From the NCBI GenBank assembly GCA_022791915.1, contig JAAWAB010000015.1, positions 186,001 to 250,000 of the forward strand: 64,000 bases of DNA, written 5' to 3'. The translations under genes and the position numbers were made by a program. Shown in pieces: positions 38,131 to 44,780 of the stretch. The notes below the pieces were generated by a model that ran no database searches, was not told the DNA's origin, and worked only from the letters and a program-made list of their open reading frames with translations. The stretch's first letter is position 1. Each line of letters opens with the position of its first letter. The stretch is from Clostridia bacterium (lineage in GTDB: Bacteria > Bacillota > Clostridia > Christensenellales > Pumilibacteraceae).

Positions 38131-38394
38131 TTACGGTTTTGGGGGTGCCTTTTCGGGCAACGGCTCGCGTCCGCATATTTGATTTATTGTAACGCCGAAG
38201 TAATCGGCAAGCCGCCACAGGCTTTCTATTGAAGTTATTGTTTTAAGGTTTTCCCAATTAAATACCGTATTGATAGTACACCCGATTTTTTTTGCCAGTT
38301 CGGTTTTGGTAATTCCTTCTCTTTCTCGTAAAATGCGCAAATTATTGGCAATACATTGTCTACGTTTTTCCCCAACGGCATTCTTATGATTCAT
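38131..38394 (-). CDS. XRE-family transcriptional regulator
   Basis: The 87-residue protein carries a helix-turn-helix of the Cro/C1 type: LRILREREGITKTELAKKIG, CTINTVFNWENLKT and LWRLADYFGVTINQICG. The last 15 residues are Pro-rich. The ATG at 38394 follows GGAGAAGG. Its promoter faces away from the two plus-strand XRE genes, and its -10 region (TTGCTATAATC) resembles half of the palindrome found at their promoters, so the genes may share control. Confidence 0.85.
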   Translation of the reverse strand: MNHKNAVGEKRRQCIANNLRILREREGITKTELAKKIGCTINTVFNWENLKTITSIESLWRLADYFGVTINQICGREPLPEKAPPKP

Positions 38395-38431
38395 AACCTT
38401 CTCCCGAATTTAATAATTTTGAACATATATG

Positions 38432-38460
38432 ATTATAGCAAATTGCCATAAAATCGTCAA
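38432..38460 (-). promoter_or_regulatory. Promoter of the minus-strand XRE gene
   Basis: On the minus strand: TTGACG (38460-38455), 17-base spacer, TATAAT (38437-38432) with an extended -10 TG. Confidence 0.8.
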
Positions 38461-38466
38461 GCGTTT

Positions 38467-38483
38467 AATGGCGCTTTGCCATT
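38467..38483. promoter_or_regulatory. Inverted repeat AATGGC-n5-GCCATT between divergent XRE genes
   Basis: AATGGC (38467-38472) and GCCATT (38478-38483) are perfect arms around five bases. The same element, with different central bases, occurs at 38758-38774 upstream of the second XRE copy. It is a candidate operator. Confidence 0.6.
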
Positions 38484-38507
38484 AGTATGTTTTTTGAAAG
38501 AGTATAT

Positions 38508-38522
38508 TTGTTATAATAACAA
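38508..38522 (+). promoter_or_regulatory. -10 palindrome of first tandem XRE gene
   Basis: TTGTTATAATAACAA has perfect 7-base arms and contains the extended -10 (TGTTATAAT, box at 38512-38517). The ATG follows 6 bases after the box, so the mRNA should be leaderless. No good -35 is seen, as expected for an extended -10 promoter. Confidence 0.7.
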
Positions 38523-38523
38523 T

Positions 38524-38727
38524 ATGGATTCATTCAAAAATAGGTTAAAGGAAGTGCGCACCGAACGTAATTATTCGCAAGCAAAATTAGCTAACCTATT
38601 GTATATTTCCCAAGCGGCAATCGCAAAGTGGGAAACAGGTGACAGAGAACCCGACTTTGAAATGCTGGTGAAATTGTGCAAGGTGTTGGAAGTTTCTGCT
38701 GATTACTTATTGGGATTGATAGATTAA
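38524..38727 (+). CDS. XRE-family regulator, tandem copy 1 (67 aa)
   Basis: The start is the ATG at 38524; the frame is open upstream but only across the promoter. The 67-residue protein is one Cro/C1 helix-turn-helix: FKNRLKEVRTERNYSQAKLA, then ISQAAIAKWETGDREPDFE and CKVLEVSADYLLGL. It is a near twin of the gene 290 bases downstream; differences are few and mainly conservative (NYS/EFS, YIS/FVS). Both copies keep their promoter. Autoregulation through the -10 palindrome is an inference. Confidence 0.88.
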   Translation: MDSFKNRLKEVRTERNYSQAKLANLLYISQAAIAKWETGDREPDFEMLVKLCKVLEVSADYLLGLID

Positions 38728-38757
38728 AACAAAAATTTTTTCTGTGTTTTGTGTGAT

Positions 38758-38774
38758 AATGGCGGTTTGCCATT
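38758..38774. promoter_or_regulatory. Inverted repeat AATGGC-n5-GCCATT upstream of second XRE copy
   Basis: AATGGC (38758-38763) and GCCATT (38769-38774), matching the element at 38467-38483, with centre GGTTT in place of GCTTT. Confidence 0.6.
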
Positions 38775-38797
38775 ACTATGTTTCTGAAAGAGTATAT

Positions 38798-38812
38798 TTG
38801 CTATAATAGCAA
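38798..38812 (+). promoter_or_regulatory. -10 palindrome of second tandem XRE gene
   Basis: TTGCTATAATAGCAA has perfect 7-base arms around the -10 box TATAAT (38802-38807). Against copy 1, T to C in the left arm is matched by A to G in the right arm, so symmetry is kept. Confidence 0.72.
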
Positions 38813-38813
38813 T

Positions 38814-39017
38814 ATGGATTCGTTCAAAAATAGGTTAAAGGAAGTGCGCACGGAACGTGAATTTTCGCAAGCGAAATTAGCTGACCTATTATTTGTTTCA
38901 CAAGCTACAATCGCAAAGTGGGAAACAGGTGACAGAGAACCCGACTTTGAAATGTTGATAAAACTATGTAAGGAGTTAGAAGTTTCTTCCGATTACCTAC
39001 TGGGTTTGGTAGATTAG
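38814..39017 (+). CDS. XRE-family regulator, tandem copy 2 (67 aa)
   Basis: This 67-residue helix-turn-helix protein starts at the ATG 6 bases after its -10 box. It matches copy 1 over its whole length (FKNRLKEVRTEREFSQAKLA, VSQATIAKWETGDREPDFE, CKELEVSSDYLLGL). The changes lie partly in the recognition-helix region (SQAAIAKW against SQATIAKW), so the two may bind nearly the same operator. It ends just before a strong bidirectional terminator. Confidence 0.88.
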   Translation: MDSFKNRLKEVRTEREFSQAKLADLLFVSQATIAKWETGDREPDFEMLIKLCKELEVSSDYLLGLVD

Positions 39018-39024
39018 CATAACA

Positions 39025-39065
39025 AAAACGCGACCGAACGAAAGAGTTCGGTCGCGTTTTTTGAT
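39025..39065. terminator. Strong bidirectional terminator
   Basis: AAAACGCGACCGAAC (39025-39039) pairs perfectly with GTTCGGTCGCGTTTT (39046-39060) over a 6-base loop; T runs follow on both strands. It serves the XRE gene from the left and the phosphatase gene from the right. Confidence 0.93.
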
Positions 39066-39088
39066 TGTGCTGATTTTCAATAAAAAGT

Positions 39089-39949
39089 TTATAAAACGTT
39101 TTTATAAAGCAGATAGCCCTCCATGTTGTCGCGTTCGGATACGGTGAACGTTGTTTTGCCGAATGCCTGCATAACGCGCAGGGCGGCAAGAGCGCCGTAG
39201 CCGATAACGTTTGCGCGGGCGGGGGTAAGACAGGGGTAGGCTTGTCGTAGGTTGGCGCCGAGAAAGAAATCGCGGGCAACGGCGTGGCAGAAAGCGTCGC
39301 TCACCGCAGTGCCGTGCACAATATTCGGATTATAACGAATAGGGCAGGCGAACATGGCGCCCAGAGCGGTGGCGGTTCCGCCTATGCCCACTAAAACGTC
39401 GGCGGCGGGAACGGAAGGCGGAAATACTTCTTCAATCAGCCGATTGGCGACGTCGGGATGTTTTTGCGCGCCGTCGCGTAAGCGAACGCACCCTATGGGC
39501 ATGCTGTGCGAAAAGCCGATTTCTCCGTTTTGCCCGCACACGATTTCGCAACTTGCGCCGCCCATATCGAACAGGGCGGTGGGCATGCGGGTGTCGGGCG
39601 CGGCGCCCATAAAGCCGATTTTTGCCTCGGTTGCACCGTCTAACACGTCCACTTCGATTCCCGTGCGATTGAATACCGCTTGCACGAACTCTTTGCCGTT
39701 TTGCGCCGCGCGTACCGCTTCGGTGGCAAACGCATAGATTGTTTGGGCGCCGTTTGCCGTTGCTTTTTCGCAGTAGGCGGCAATCGCGTCTACCGTACGG
39801 GCAATGGCGCTTTCGTTCAGTCTGCCCGAAAAAAACAGACCGTCGGCAAGGACGGTGCTGTTGAGCTCTTTTTGCGCAAGTTGGGTGGTATGGGAGTAAA
39901 GTGCATAGCGCACCGAATTACTGCCTATATCGATGACTGCCGTTTTCAT
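39089..39949 (-). CDS. Ppx/GppA-family phosphatase (short form)
   Basis: The 286-residue protein has the actin-like ATPase fold motifs of exopolyphosphatase/pppGpp phosphatases: AVIDIGSNSVRYALY at the N-terminus, ATEAVRAAQNG, then TALFDMGGASCEI and LVGIGGTATALGA. It is limited to the Ppx/GppA domain, lacking the C-terminal extension of larger enzymes. Substrates may be polyphosphate or pppGpp; which one is not decided by the sequence. Its ATG overlaps the stop of the FtsB-like gene by 4 bases, so the two form an operon ending at the terminator near 39040. Confidence 0.93.
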   Translation of the reverse strand: MKTAVIDIGSNSVRYALYSHTTQLAQKELNSTVLADGLFFSGRLNESAIARTVDAIAAYCEKATANGAQTIYAFATEAVRAAQNGKEFVQAVFNRTGIEVDVLDGATEAKIGFMGAAPDTRMPTALFDMGGASCEIVCGQNGEIGFSHSMPIGCVRLRDGAQKHPDVANRLIEEVFPPSVPAADVLVGIGGTATALGAMFACPIRYNPNIVHGTAVSDAFCHAVARDFFLGANLRQAYPCLTPARANVIGYGALAALRVMQAFGKTTFTVSERDNMEGYLLYKNVL

Positions 39950-40236
39950 TTTTTGCCTATAAAGACGATTTCGCCTTCTCCCTTCATGTTCAGATATTCG
40001 CGCGCCATCATTTCGATATAGTCGCTGCTCTGATAGTAGGCGATGTCGGACGAATTGCGTTCGATTTGCGCGTTGATTTCACGCAGTTGGCGTTCCAGTC
40101 TGCTTTTGCGTTGATTGGCAGACGCAAGCCCCACCAAACTGACGATGAGCGCCACAATCATGAGTATGGCAAATACGACGCAGGACGCCACCACGATGAT
40201 TTTTACTTTTTCACGGTTTTCGGCATGAATTTGCAT
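39946..40236 (-). CDS. divIC: FtsB/DivIC-type septum formation initiator
   Basis: The 96-residue protein has a short basic N-terminus, one transmembrane helix (about residues 12-36) and a coiled coil (NQRKSRLERQLREINAQIER) ending in EYLNMKGEGEIVF, the FtsB/DivIC pattern. It works in the divisome with DivIB and FtsL. The start is ATG at 40236, 9 bases after GGAG. An in-frame ATG at 40269 lies only 2 bases after the -10 box and so would not be on the transcript. In Bacillus divIC follows yabP-yabQ; here that pair lies 6 kb away. Confidence 0.9.
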   Translation of the reverse strand: MQIHAENREKVKIIVVASCVVFAILMIVALIVSLVGLASANQRKSRLERQLREINAQIERNSSDIAYYQSSDYIEMMAREYLNMKGEGEIVFIGKK

Positions 40237-40271
40237 ACGGTACGAACTCCGATTTTTGTTATTTACCATTT

Positions 40272-40300
40272 ATTTTAGCACGATTTTACGGTTTTGGCAA
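40272..40300 (-). promoter_or_regulatory. Promoter of divIC-ppx operon
   Basis: On the minus strand: TTGCCA (40300-40295), 17-base spacer, TAAAAT (40277-40272) with extended -10 TG. It decides the divIC start at 40236. Confidence 0.75.
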
Positions 40301-40360
40301 CTCTTTGCGCAACGATTTCGGCGGGTGGCACTGTGCGCGTGAAATAGTCTGCCGAATAGC

Positions 40361-40389
40361 TTGCCAAATCCGCGCGCGTGTTGTATAAT
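40361..40389 (+). promoter_or_regulatory. Promoter at head of the rimK-like/sepF/pyr gene string
   Basis: TTGCCA (40361-40366), 17-base spacer, TATAAT (40384-40389). The leader to the ATG at 40408 is about 12 bases and carries GTGAGGT. Confidence 0.82.
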
Positions 40390-40407
40390 GTTTTGTGAGG
40401 TCGGTGT

Positions 40408-41271
40408 ATGCGCCCCATAGCTTTTTTACAGAACAAATACTATACCGATTCGGGTATGGCGTATGTGTTTACCCGATTGCGCGACGAATTGCGGGCGTGC
40501 GGCATATCGCTTACGGCGGAGTGCGGTTCGTACGCGGAATATCCGTTTTCGGCGCCGTGGTTCTCGCATGCCGTGTTCTGGGATAAAGACGTACCGCTTG
40601 CAAAGCGGTTGCAAAGCGTGGGAGTGCGCCTGATTAACCGGGCGGAAACGGTGGAAGTGTGCGACGACAAAGAAAAAACGTTTGCGGCGCTTTCGGGCAA
40701 AATCGACTTGCCGCGCACGGTGGTTGCGCCCCTTGTATACGCCGCTTCGTCGGGCGAAGATTCCGCTTTTCTCGATTATGTGGAATCGGAAATCGGGTAT
40801 CCCGTTGTGGTAAAAGAAAGCACGGGCAGTTTGGGACAACAGGTGTTTTTGGCTTTCGACCGCGCGGAACTGAACGCATTGCACGCCCGTTTGGTGCACA
40901 AGCCGCATGTTTTTCAGCGTTTTATACGCGGACGGGAAAAAGGGTCGGATACGCGGGTGTATATTGTGGGCGAGCAGGCGGTAGGCGCGGCGGTGCGTCG
41001 CAACACAACCGATTTTCGTTCCAATGCAGCGTTGGGCGGCGTGATTACCGCAACGCCGCTTTCGGACGAATTGCGCAGTCTTGCGCAAACGGTAGCGCGG
41101 GCGTTACGGCTGGAATACGGCTCGGTGGATTTTATCTGCGAGAACGGGCAATACGTATTCATAGAAGCAAACAGTTCGGCGTATATGCGCGGCGCCGAAA
41201 CGGCGGGCGTTCCGTTGCCCGCACTGTATGCGCGGTATCTTGCGGAGGTGGTTTGTGACGCTTGCCGATAA
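40408..41271 (+). CDS. RimK-like ATP-grasp ligase
   Basis: The 287-residue protein shows the ATP-grasp pattern of the RimK family: YPVVVKESTGSLGQQVFLA (phosphate-binding lysine and glycine loop), HVFQRFIRGREKGSDTRVY, and the metal-binding end DFICENGQYVFIEANSS. RimK-like enzymes join amino acids or peptides to a carboxylate; the substrate here is unknown. It is the first gene of the long string that includes yggS, sepF, lspA and the pyr genes. Its last 17 bases overlap the yggS start, so translation is coupled. A role in cell wall or protein modification is possible but not shown. Confidence 0.88.
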   Translation: MRPIAFLQNKYYTDSGMAYVFTRLRDELRACGISLTAECGSYAEYPFSAPWFSHAVFWDKDVPLAKRLQSVGVRLINRAETVEVCDDKEKTFAALSGKIDLPRTVVAPLVYAASSGEDSAFLDYVESEIGYPVVVKESTGSLGQQVFLAFDRAELNALHARLVHKPHVFQRFIRGREKGSDTRVYIVGEQAVGAAVRRNTTDFRSNAALGGVITATPLSDELRSLAQTVARALRLEYGSVDFICENGQYVFIEANSSAYMRGAETAGVPLPALYARYLAEVVCDACR

Positions 41272-41944
41272 TGTGCGCAACTTGCGCGAACGCGTAGCAA
41301 AAGCCTGTGCCGCGGCGGGGCGGAACGAGCGCGAAATCACCGTGGTTGCCGCTACCAAAACGGTGCCCGCGGAGATTGCGGAAACGCTTGCGCAATACGG
41401 AATTATGCATGCGGGCGAAAACCGCGTGCAGGAATTCACCCAAAAATACCGTGCCGATTCGCCGCTTAATTGGCACATGATAGGCGCTTTGCAAACCAAC
41501 AAGGTGAAATACGTTGTGGGCAAGGTGCGGCTCATTCAGTCGGTAGACAGGATACCGTTGGCGCAGGAAATCAACAGAATATCGAAAATTCGCGGCGTGA
41601 TTACCGACGTGCTGGCAGAAGTGAACGTGGGCGGCGAAGAGAGCAAGAGCGGCGTTTTGCCCGCCATGCTCGACGAACTGTGCGCGCAAATCGTCGAACT
41701 GCCCAACGTGCGGCTGTGCGGACTGATGAGCATTCCGCCCATCGGCGCGCCTACGGCAATGTACGAGCGCATGAAAAAACTGTCCGACGAAATAAAGGCG
41801 CAATACAAAGGCGCGGATACGCTTTCTATGGGCATGAGCAACGACTACGAAACGGCAATCGCATGCGGCGCCACCATGATACGTCCGGGGCGGGCGCTGT
41901 TCGGAGAACGGGCACAGAAAACGCAGGAGGAAATAAAACCATGA
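41255..41944 (+). CDS. yggS: YggS/YlmE-family PLP-binding homeostasis protein
   Basis: The start chosen is GTG at 41255, 6 bases after GGAGGT. The 229-residue protein has the YggS motifs: VVAATKTVP with the PLP lysine, HAGENRVQEF, NWHMIGALQTNKVKY, CGLMSIPP and LSMGMSNDYETAIACGATMIRPGRALFG (read in parts). The family binds pyridoxal phosphate and keeps its pool in balance without a known catalysed reaction. In Bacillota it regularly precedes sepF, as here, where the sepF ATG overlaps its stop. Confidence 0.95.
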   Translation: MTLADNVRNLRERVAKACAAAGRNEREITVVAATKTVPAEIAETLAQYGIMHAGENRVQEFTQKYRADSPLNWHMIGALQTNKVKYVVGKVRLIQSVDRIPLAQEINRISKIRGVITDVLAEVNVGGEESKSGVLPAMLDELCAQIVELPNVRLCGLMSIPPIGAPTAMYERMKKLSDEIKAQYKGADTLSMGMSNDYETAIACGATMIRPGRALFGERAQKTQEEIKP

Positions 41945-42369
41945 GATTCGGAGATTGGGCGAAGAACGCCGGCAACTACAACGGCGACGAGAACAGCATG
42001 GAATATTTTGAAGATACGCACCGCGGATACGGGGCGGGCAACATGCCCGACTATTCGCAAACCCACACCATGAAACAGCAAACGGCGCACAACGGCACAA
42101 AGTTTATGTCTACGCCGTACTTTCAGAACGTGGTGGTGTATGAACCGCAATCGCCCGAAGACGTGCAACTGCTGATAGACTACTTAAAGCAGCACGAGCC
42201 TGCCGTAGTGAATCTGGATAACGTGGAGCCTGCGGCGGCGCAACGTATACTCGACTTTGTAAGCGGGGCAACGTATGCGTTAAGCGGAAGCGTGCACCGA
42301 ATCGCGGGCAATATCTTTTTACTTTCGCCGCAAGGAGTGGGAATAACGGTACCGTATGAATCGAGATAA
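41941..42369 (+). CDS. sepF: Cell division protein SepF
   Basis: The 142-residue protein starts at the ATG overlapping the yggS stop, behind GGAGG. The N-terminus (MRFGDWAKNAG) can act as the membrane-binding helix; a flexible Asn/Gly/His-rich linker leads to the C-terminal SepF domain with VVVYEPQSPEDVQLLIDYL, EPAVVNLDNVEP, RILDFVSGATYALSGSVHRI and NIFLLSPQGV. SepF binds FtsZ and tethers it to the membrane. The yggS-sepF order is typical of Bacillota; ylmG, ylmH and divIVA, which often follow, are missing here. Confidence 0.95.
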   Translation: MRFGDWAKNAGNYNGDENSMEYFEDTHRGYGAGNMPDYSQTHTMKQQTAHNGTKFMSTPYFQNVVVYEPQSPEDVQLLIDYLKQHEPAVVNLDNVEPAAAQRILDFVSGATYALSGSVHRIAGNIFLLSPQGVGITVPYESR

Positions 42370-43270
42370 CGAAAATCCGACCGAAAATATCGGAACAGAG
42401 CAGGACGCACCCGTCGAGCAAGACGCGCCCGAATTGACCGCCCAAGCAAACGACACGCCCGCAGAGCGTGAAGAAGAATGGGCGGGCGGCTGTGCGCGCG
42501 TTGTGGGCGCACTCAAAAAGTTCGGCAAAGCGGCTTGGGAATATTGCAAGGGCGCAAGAATCGAACTGCTTGTGCTTGCGGCGATTTTGGTTGTAGACCT
42601 AATCACCAAAGCGCTTGTGGGCAAGTTCATGACCGAAGGGCAAAGCATAACCGTGTTGCCCGAATTTTTGTACATTACGTACGTGCGCAACACCAAGGCG
42701 GCGTTCGGCAGTGCGTTCGGGTTGGAAAAGGTGATGAGCGACGAGGCGATTCGCATTATCTTTTTGATTATCACCGTGTTGGCGGTGGGCGTTTTCTGCT
42801 ATCTGCTGTATCGGTTGCGCAAGCGGCATTTACTGATGCGTCTTGCAATCGCTATGATTATCGGCGGCGCACTCGGCAACTTTTTCGACCGATTGGTTTT
42901 TGCGTACGTGCGCGATTTTATCGAGATAGTGTTTTTCGGGTGCAACGTGCCGTTGCTCGGCAAAACGTTCCCCGTGTTCAACGTGGCGGATATGGGGCTG
43001 ACGATTGGCGTCCTGCTGTTCCTGATTTACTTTATCGCCATATACAAAGAGCCGAAAAAGTCCGAGCCTACGACGGCAGGCGTTTCGGACGGCGCGGCAG
43101 AATCGGCAGAAACGGAGAACGTGTCGGAAACGAACGGCGCGGAACAAAAAAATTCGCCTGATGAGTCTGCGGCGAAAACGGATTCGGATTCGCTTGTAAA
43201 AACGGATAACCGAGAAAGTTCGATTGCGTCCCAAACAACGGGCGAGCCGAAAGAGAGCGACAATGCCTGA
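42356..43270 (+). CDS. lspA: Lipoprotein signal peptidase LspA with long N- and C-terminal tails
   Basis: The core (about residues 65-235) has four transmembrane helices and the signal peptidase II motifs: VRNTKAAFG, IGGALGNFFDRL with VRDFIEI (first catalytic Asp), and FNVADMGLTIG (second catalytic Asp). LspA cleaves lipoprotein signal peptides after lipidation and would process the several lipoproteins in this window. At 304 residues it is nearly twice the usual 150-170: an acidic N-terminal tail of about 65 residues and a Ser/Glu/Thr-rich C-terminal tail of about 70 are added. The ATG overlaps the end of sepF. The ribosome site is weak (GGAG is 18 bases away), suggesting coupling to sepF. 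Confidence 0.93.
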   Translation: MNRDNENPTENIGTEQDAPVEQDAPELTAQANDTPAEREEEWAGGCARVVGALKKFGKAAWEYCKGARIELLVLAAILVVDLITKALVGKFMTEGQSITVLPEFLYITYVRNTKAAFGSAFGLEKVMSDEAIRIIFLIITVLAVGVFCYLLYRLRKRHLLMRLAIAMIIGGALGNFFDRLVFAYVRDFIEIVFFGCNVPLLGKTFPVFNVADMGLTIGVLLFLIYFIAIYKEPKKSEPTTAGVSDGAAESAETENVSETNGAEQKNSPDESAAKTDSDSLVKTDNRESSIASQTTGEPKESDNA

Positions 43271-44204
43271 CGCGACGGAGTTCACGGTACGGGAGAGCGG
43301 CGAGCGGTTAGACGTGTTTTTGAGCCGTGTGGCGGGCAAAACGCGCTCGCAAATCGCCCGATATAACGACGACGGCAACGTGCTGGTGAACGGCGAACGG
43401 GGCAAGTGCGGCAGAATTTTGAAGGCGGGCGACATAGTGTCTTTTACCGCCGAAGAACGCGCGGTAAACGCGTTGCCCGAAGAATTGCCGCTCGATATTC
43501 TTTACGAAGACGACGATATCGCCGTACTAAACAAGCGGCAGGGCATGAGCGTGCACCCCGGTGCGGGGAATGCGTCGGGCACGCTGGTAAACGCGCTATT
43601 GTGGCGGTTCGGGTCGCTTTCGGAGGCGGGCGGGCAGTCCCGCCCGGGAATCGTGCATCGCTTGGATAAAGATACGTCGGGCGTGCTCGTGGTGGCAAAA
43701 AACGACCGCGCGCATTTGGCGCTTTCGGCGCAGTGGAGCAGTCGGCAGGTGCGCAAGATATATCTGGCGCTGTTGGAAGGCAATCTGCGGGACGACGAAG
43801 GCAAAGTTTGCACGTGTATCGGGCGCAGTACGCGCGACCGCAAGAAAATGGCGGTGTTGCCGCAGGGCAAAGAGGCAATCACGCTTTATCGGGTATGCGA
43901 GCGGTTTGCGGCAAATTGTTTGGCGGAGTTCGATATCCGCACGGGCAGAACGCACCAAATCCGCGTGCACGCGCAGTATTTGGGGCACCCCGTGGTGGGC
44001 GACAAAACATACGGGTATGCAAAACAGAAATTCGCGTTGAACGGGCAACTGCTACATGCGTACAAGATTACGTTTCTGCACCCCGCAACGGGAGAAGAAA
44101 AAACGTTTTGCGCGCCCCTTCCCGATTACTTTGAAAACGTTCTGAAAAAATTGAGAAATCAAAAGGAGAAAGAAGTACCATGCGATTCAAAGCCGCAATC
44201 ATGA
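43263..44204 (+). CDS. RluD-family 23S rRNA pseudouridine synthase
   Basis: The start is the ATG at 43263 overlapping the lspA stop by 8 bases, behind AGAGAG. The 313-residue protein has an N-terminal S4 RNA-binding domain (ERLDVFLSRVAGKTRSQIAR) and the catalytic pseudouridine synthase domain with HRLDKDTSGVLVVAKN (first Asp catalytic), then RTGRTHQIRVHAQYLGHPVVGD read in parts. It corresponds by position to Bacillus ylyB, which also follows lspA and precedes pyrR. Its end overlaps pyrR by 25 bases. Confidence 0.95.
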   Translation: MPDATEFTVRESGERLDVFLSRVAGKTRSQIARYNDDGNVLVNGERGKCGRILKAGDIVSFTAEERAVNALPEELPLDILYEDDDIAVLNKRQGMSVHPGAGNASGTLVNALLWRFGSLSEAGGQSRPGIVHRLDKDTSGVLVVAKNDRAHLALSAQWSSRQVRKIYLALLEGNLRDDEGKVCTCIGRSTRDRKKMAVLPQGKEAITLYRVCERFAANCLAEFDIRTGRTHQIRVHAQYLGHPVVGDKTYGYAKQKFALNGQLLHAYKITFLHPATGEEKTFCAPLPDYFENVLKKLRNQKEKEVPCDSKPQS

Positions 44205-44716
44205 ACGGAGAAGAAATGCGTCGTGTGCTCATTCGTATCGCGCACGAAATCATCGAACGCAACGGCGGCGCCGAAGGTTTGGCGCTGGTGGGAATCCACC
44301 GCAGGGGCGTGCCGCTTTCGCTCGAACTGCAAAAGATTATACGCGACGTAGAGAAAAAGGAAGTGCCGTGCGGCAGTTTAGACATCACGCTCTACCGCGA
44401 CGACCTTTCGCTGATTGCCGACCACCCGCAAATCAAAGGAACCGATTTGCCGTTTGCCGTGGAAGGCGCCAATCTCATTTTGGTAGACGACGTGCTCTAT
44501 ACGGGCAGAACGGTGCGGGCGGCAATGGAAGCGATAGGAGAAATGGGACGCCCCAAATCCATACAGCTTGCCGTTTTGATAGACCGCGGCGGCAGGGAAC
44601 TTCCGATAGGCGCCGACTATGTGGGAAAAATGTTGCCCACGTCGCGCAGCGAACTTGTGTCGGTGAGCGTGAAAGGGACGGATGGGGAAGACCGTGTAGA
44701 CATATACAGCATCTGA
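44180..44716 (+). CDS. pyrR: Bifunctional pyr regulator / uracil phosphoribosyltransferase PyrR
   Basis: The 178-residue protein starts behind AAAGGAG. It has the PRPP-binding loop ANLILVDDVLYTGRTVRAA and the PyrR-typical EGLALVGIHRRGVPL and SLDITLYRDDLS. PyrR senses UMP and binds the leaders of pyr genes to cause attenuation. I see no terminator/anti-terminator pair or PyrR-binding loop in the 64 bases before pyrB, nor between later pyr genes, so regulation may act elsewhere or PyrR may be mainly enzymatic here. Confidence 0.95.
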   Translation: MRFKAAIMNGEEMRRVLIRIAHEIIERNGGAEGLALVGIHRRGVPLSLELQKIIRDVEKKEVPCGSLDITLYRDDLSLIADHPQIKGTDLPFAVEGANLILVDDVLYTGRTVRAAMEAIGEMGRPKSIQLAVLIDRGGRELPIGADYVGKMLPTSRSELVSVSVKGTDGEDRVDIYSI

Positions 44717-44780
44717 AAGCACATACATCGCGGGATACGCAATAAAACATATTTTACAGTAAGGAGAACATGGTTTCGCT

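Noticed and set aside
38780..39017. Mobile element as source of the XRE duplication
   Set aside because: No transposase, terminal inverted repeats or target-site duplication; simple tandem duplication explains it.
44717..44780. PyrR-controlled attenuator before pyrB
   Set aside because: The 64-base gap is too short for terminator and anti-terminator and has no stem with a T run.
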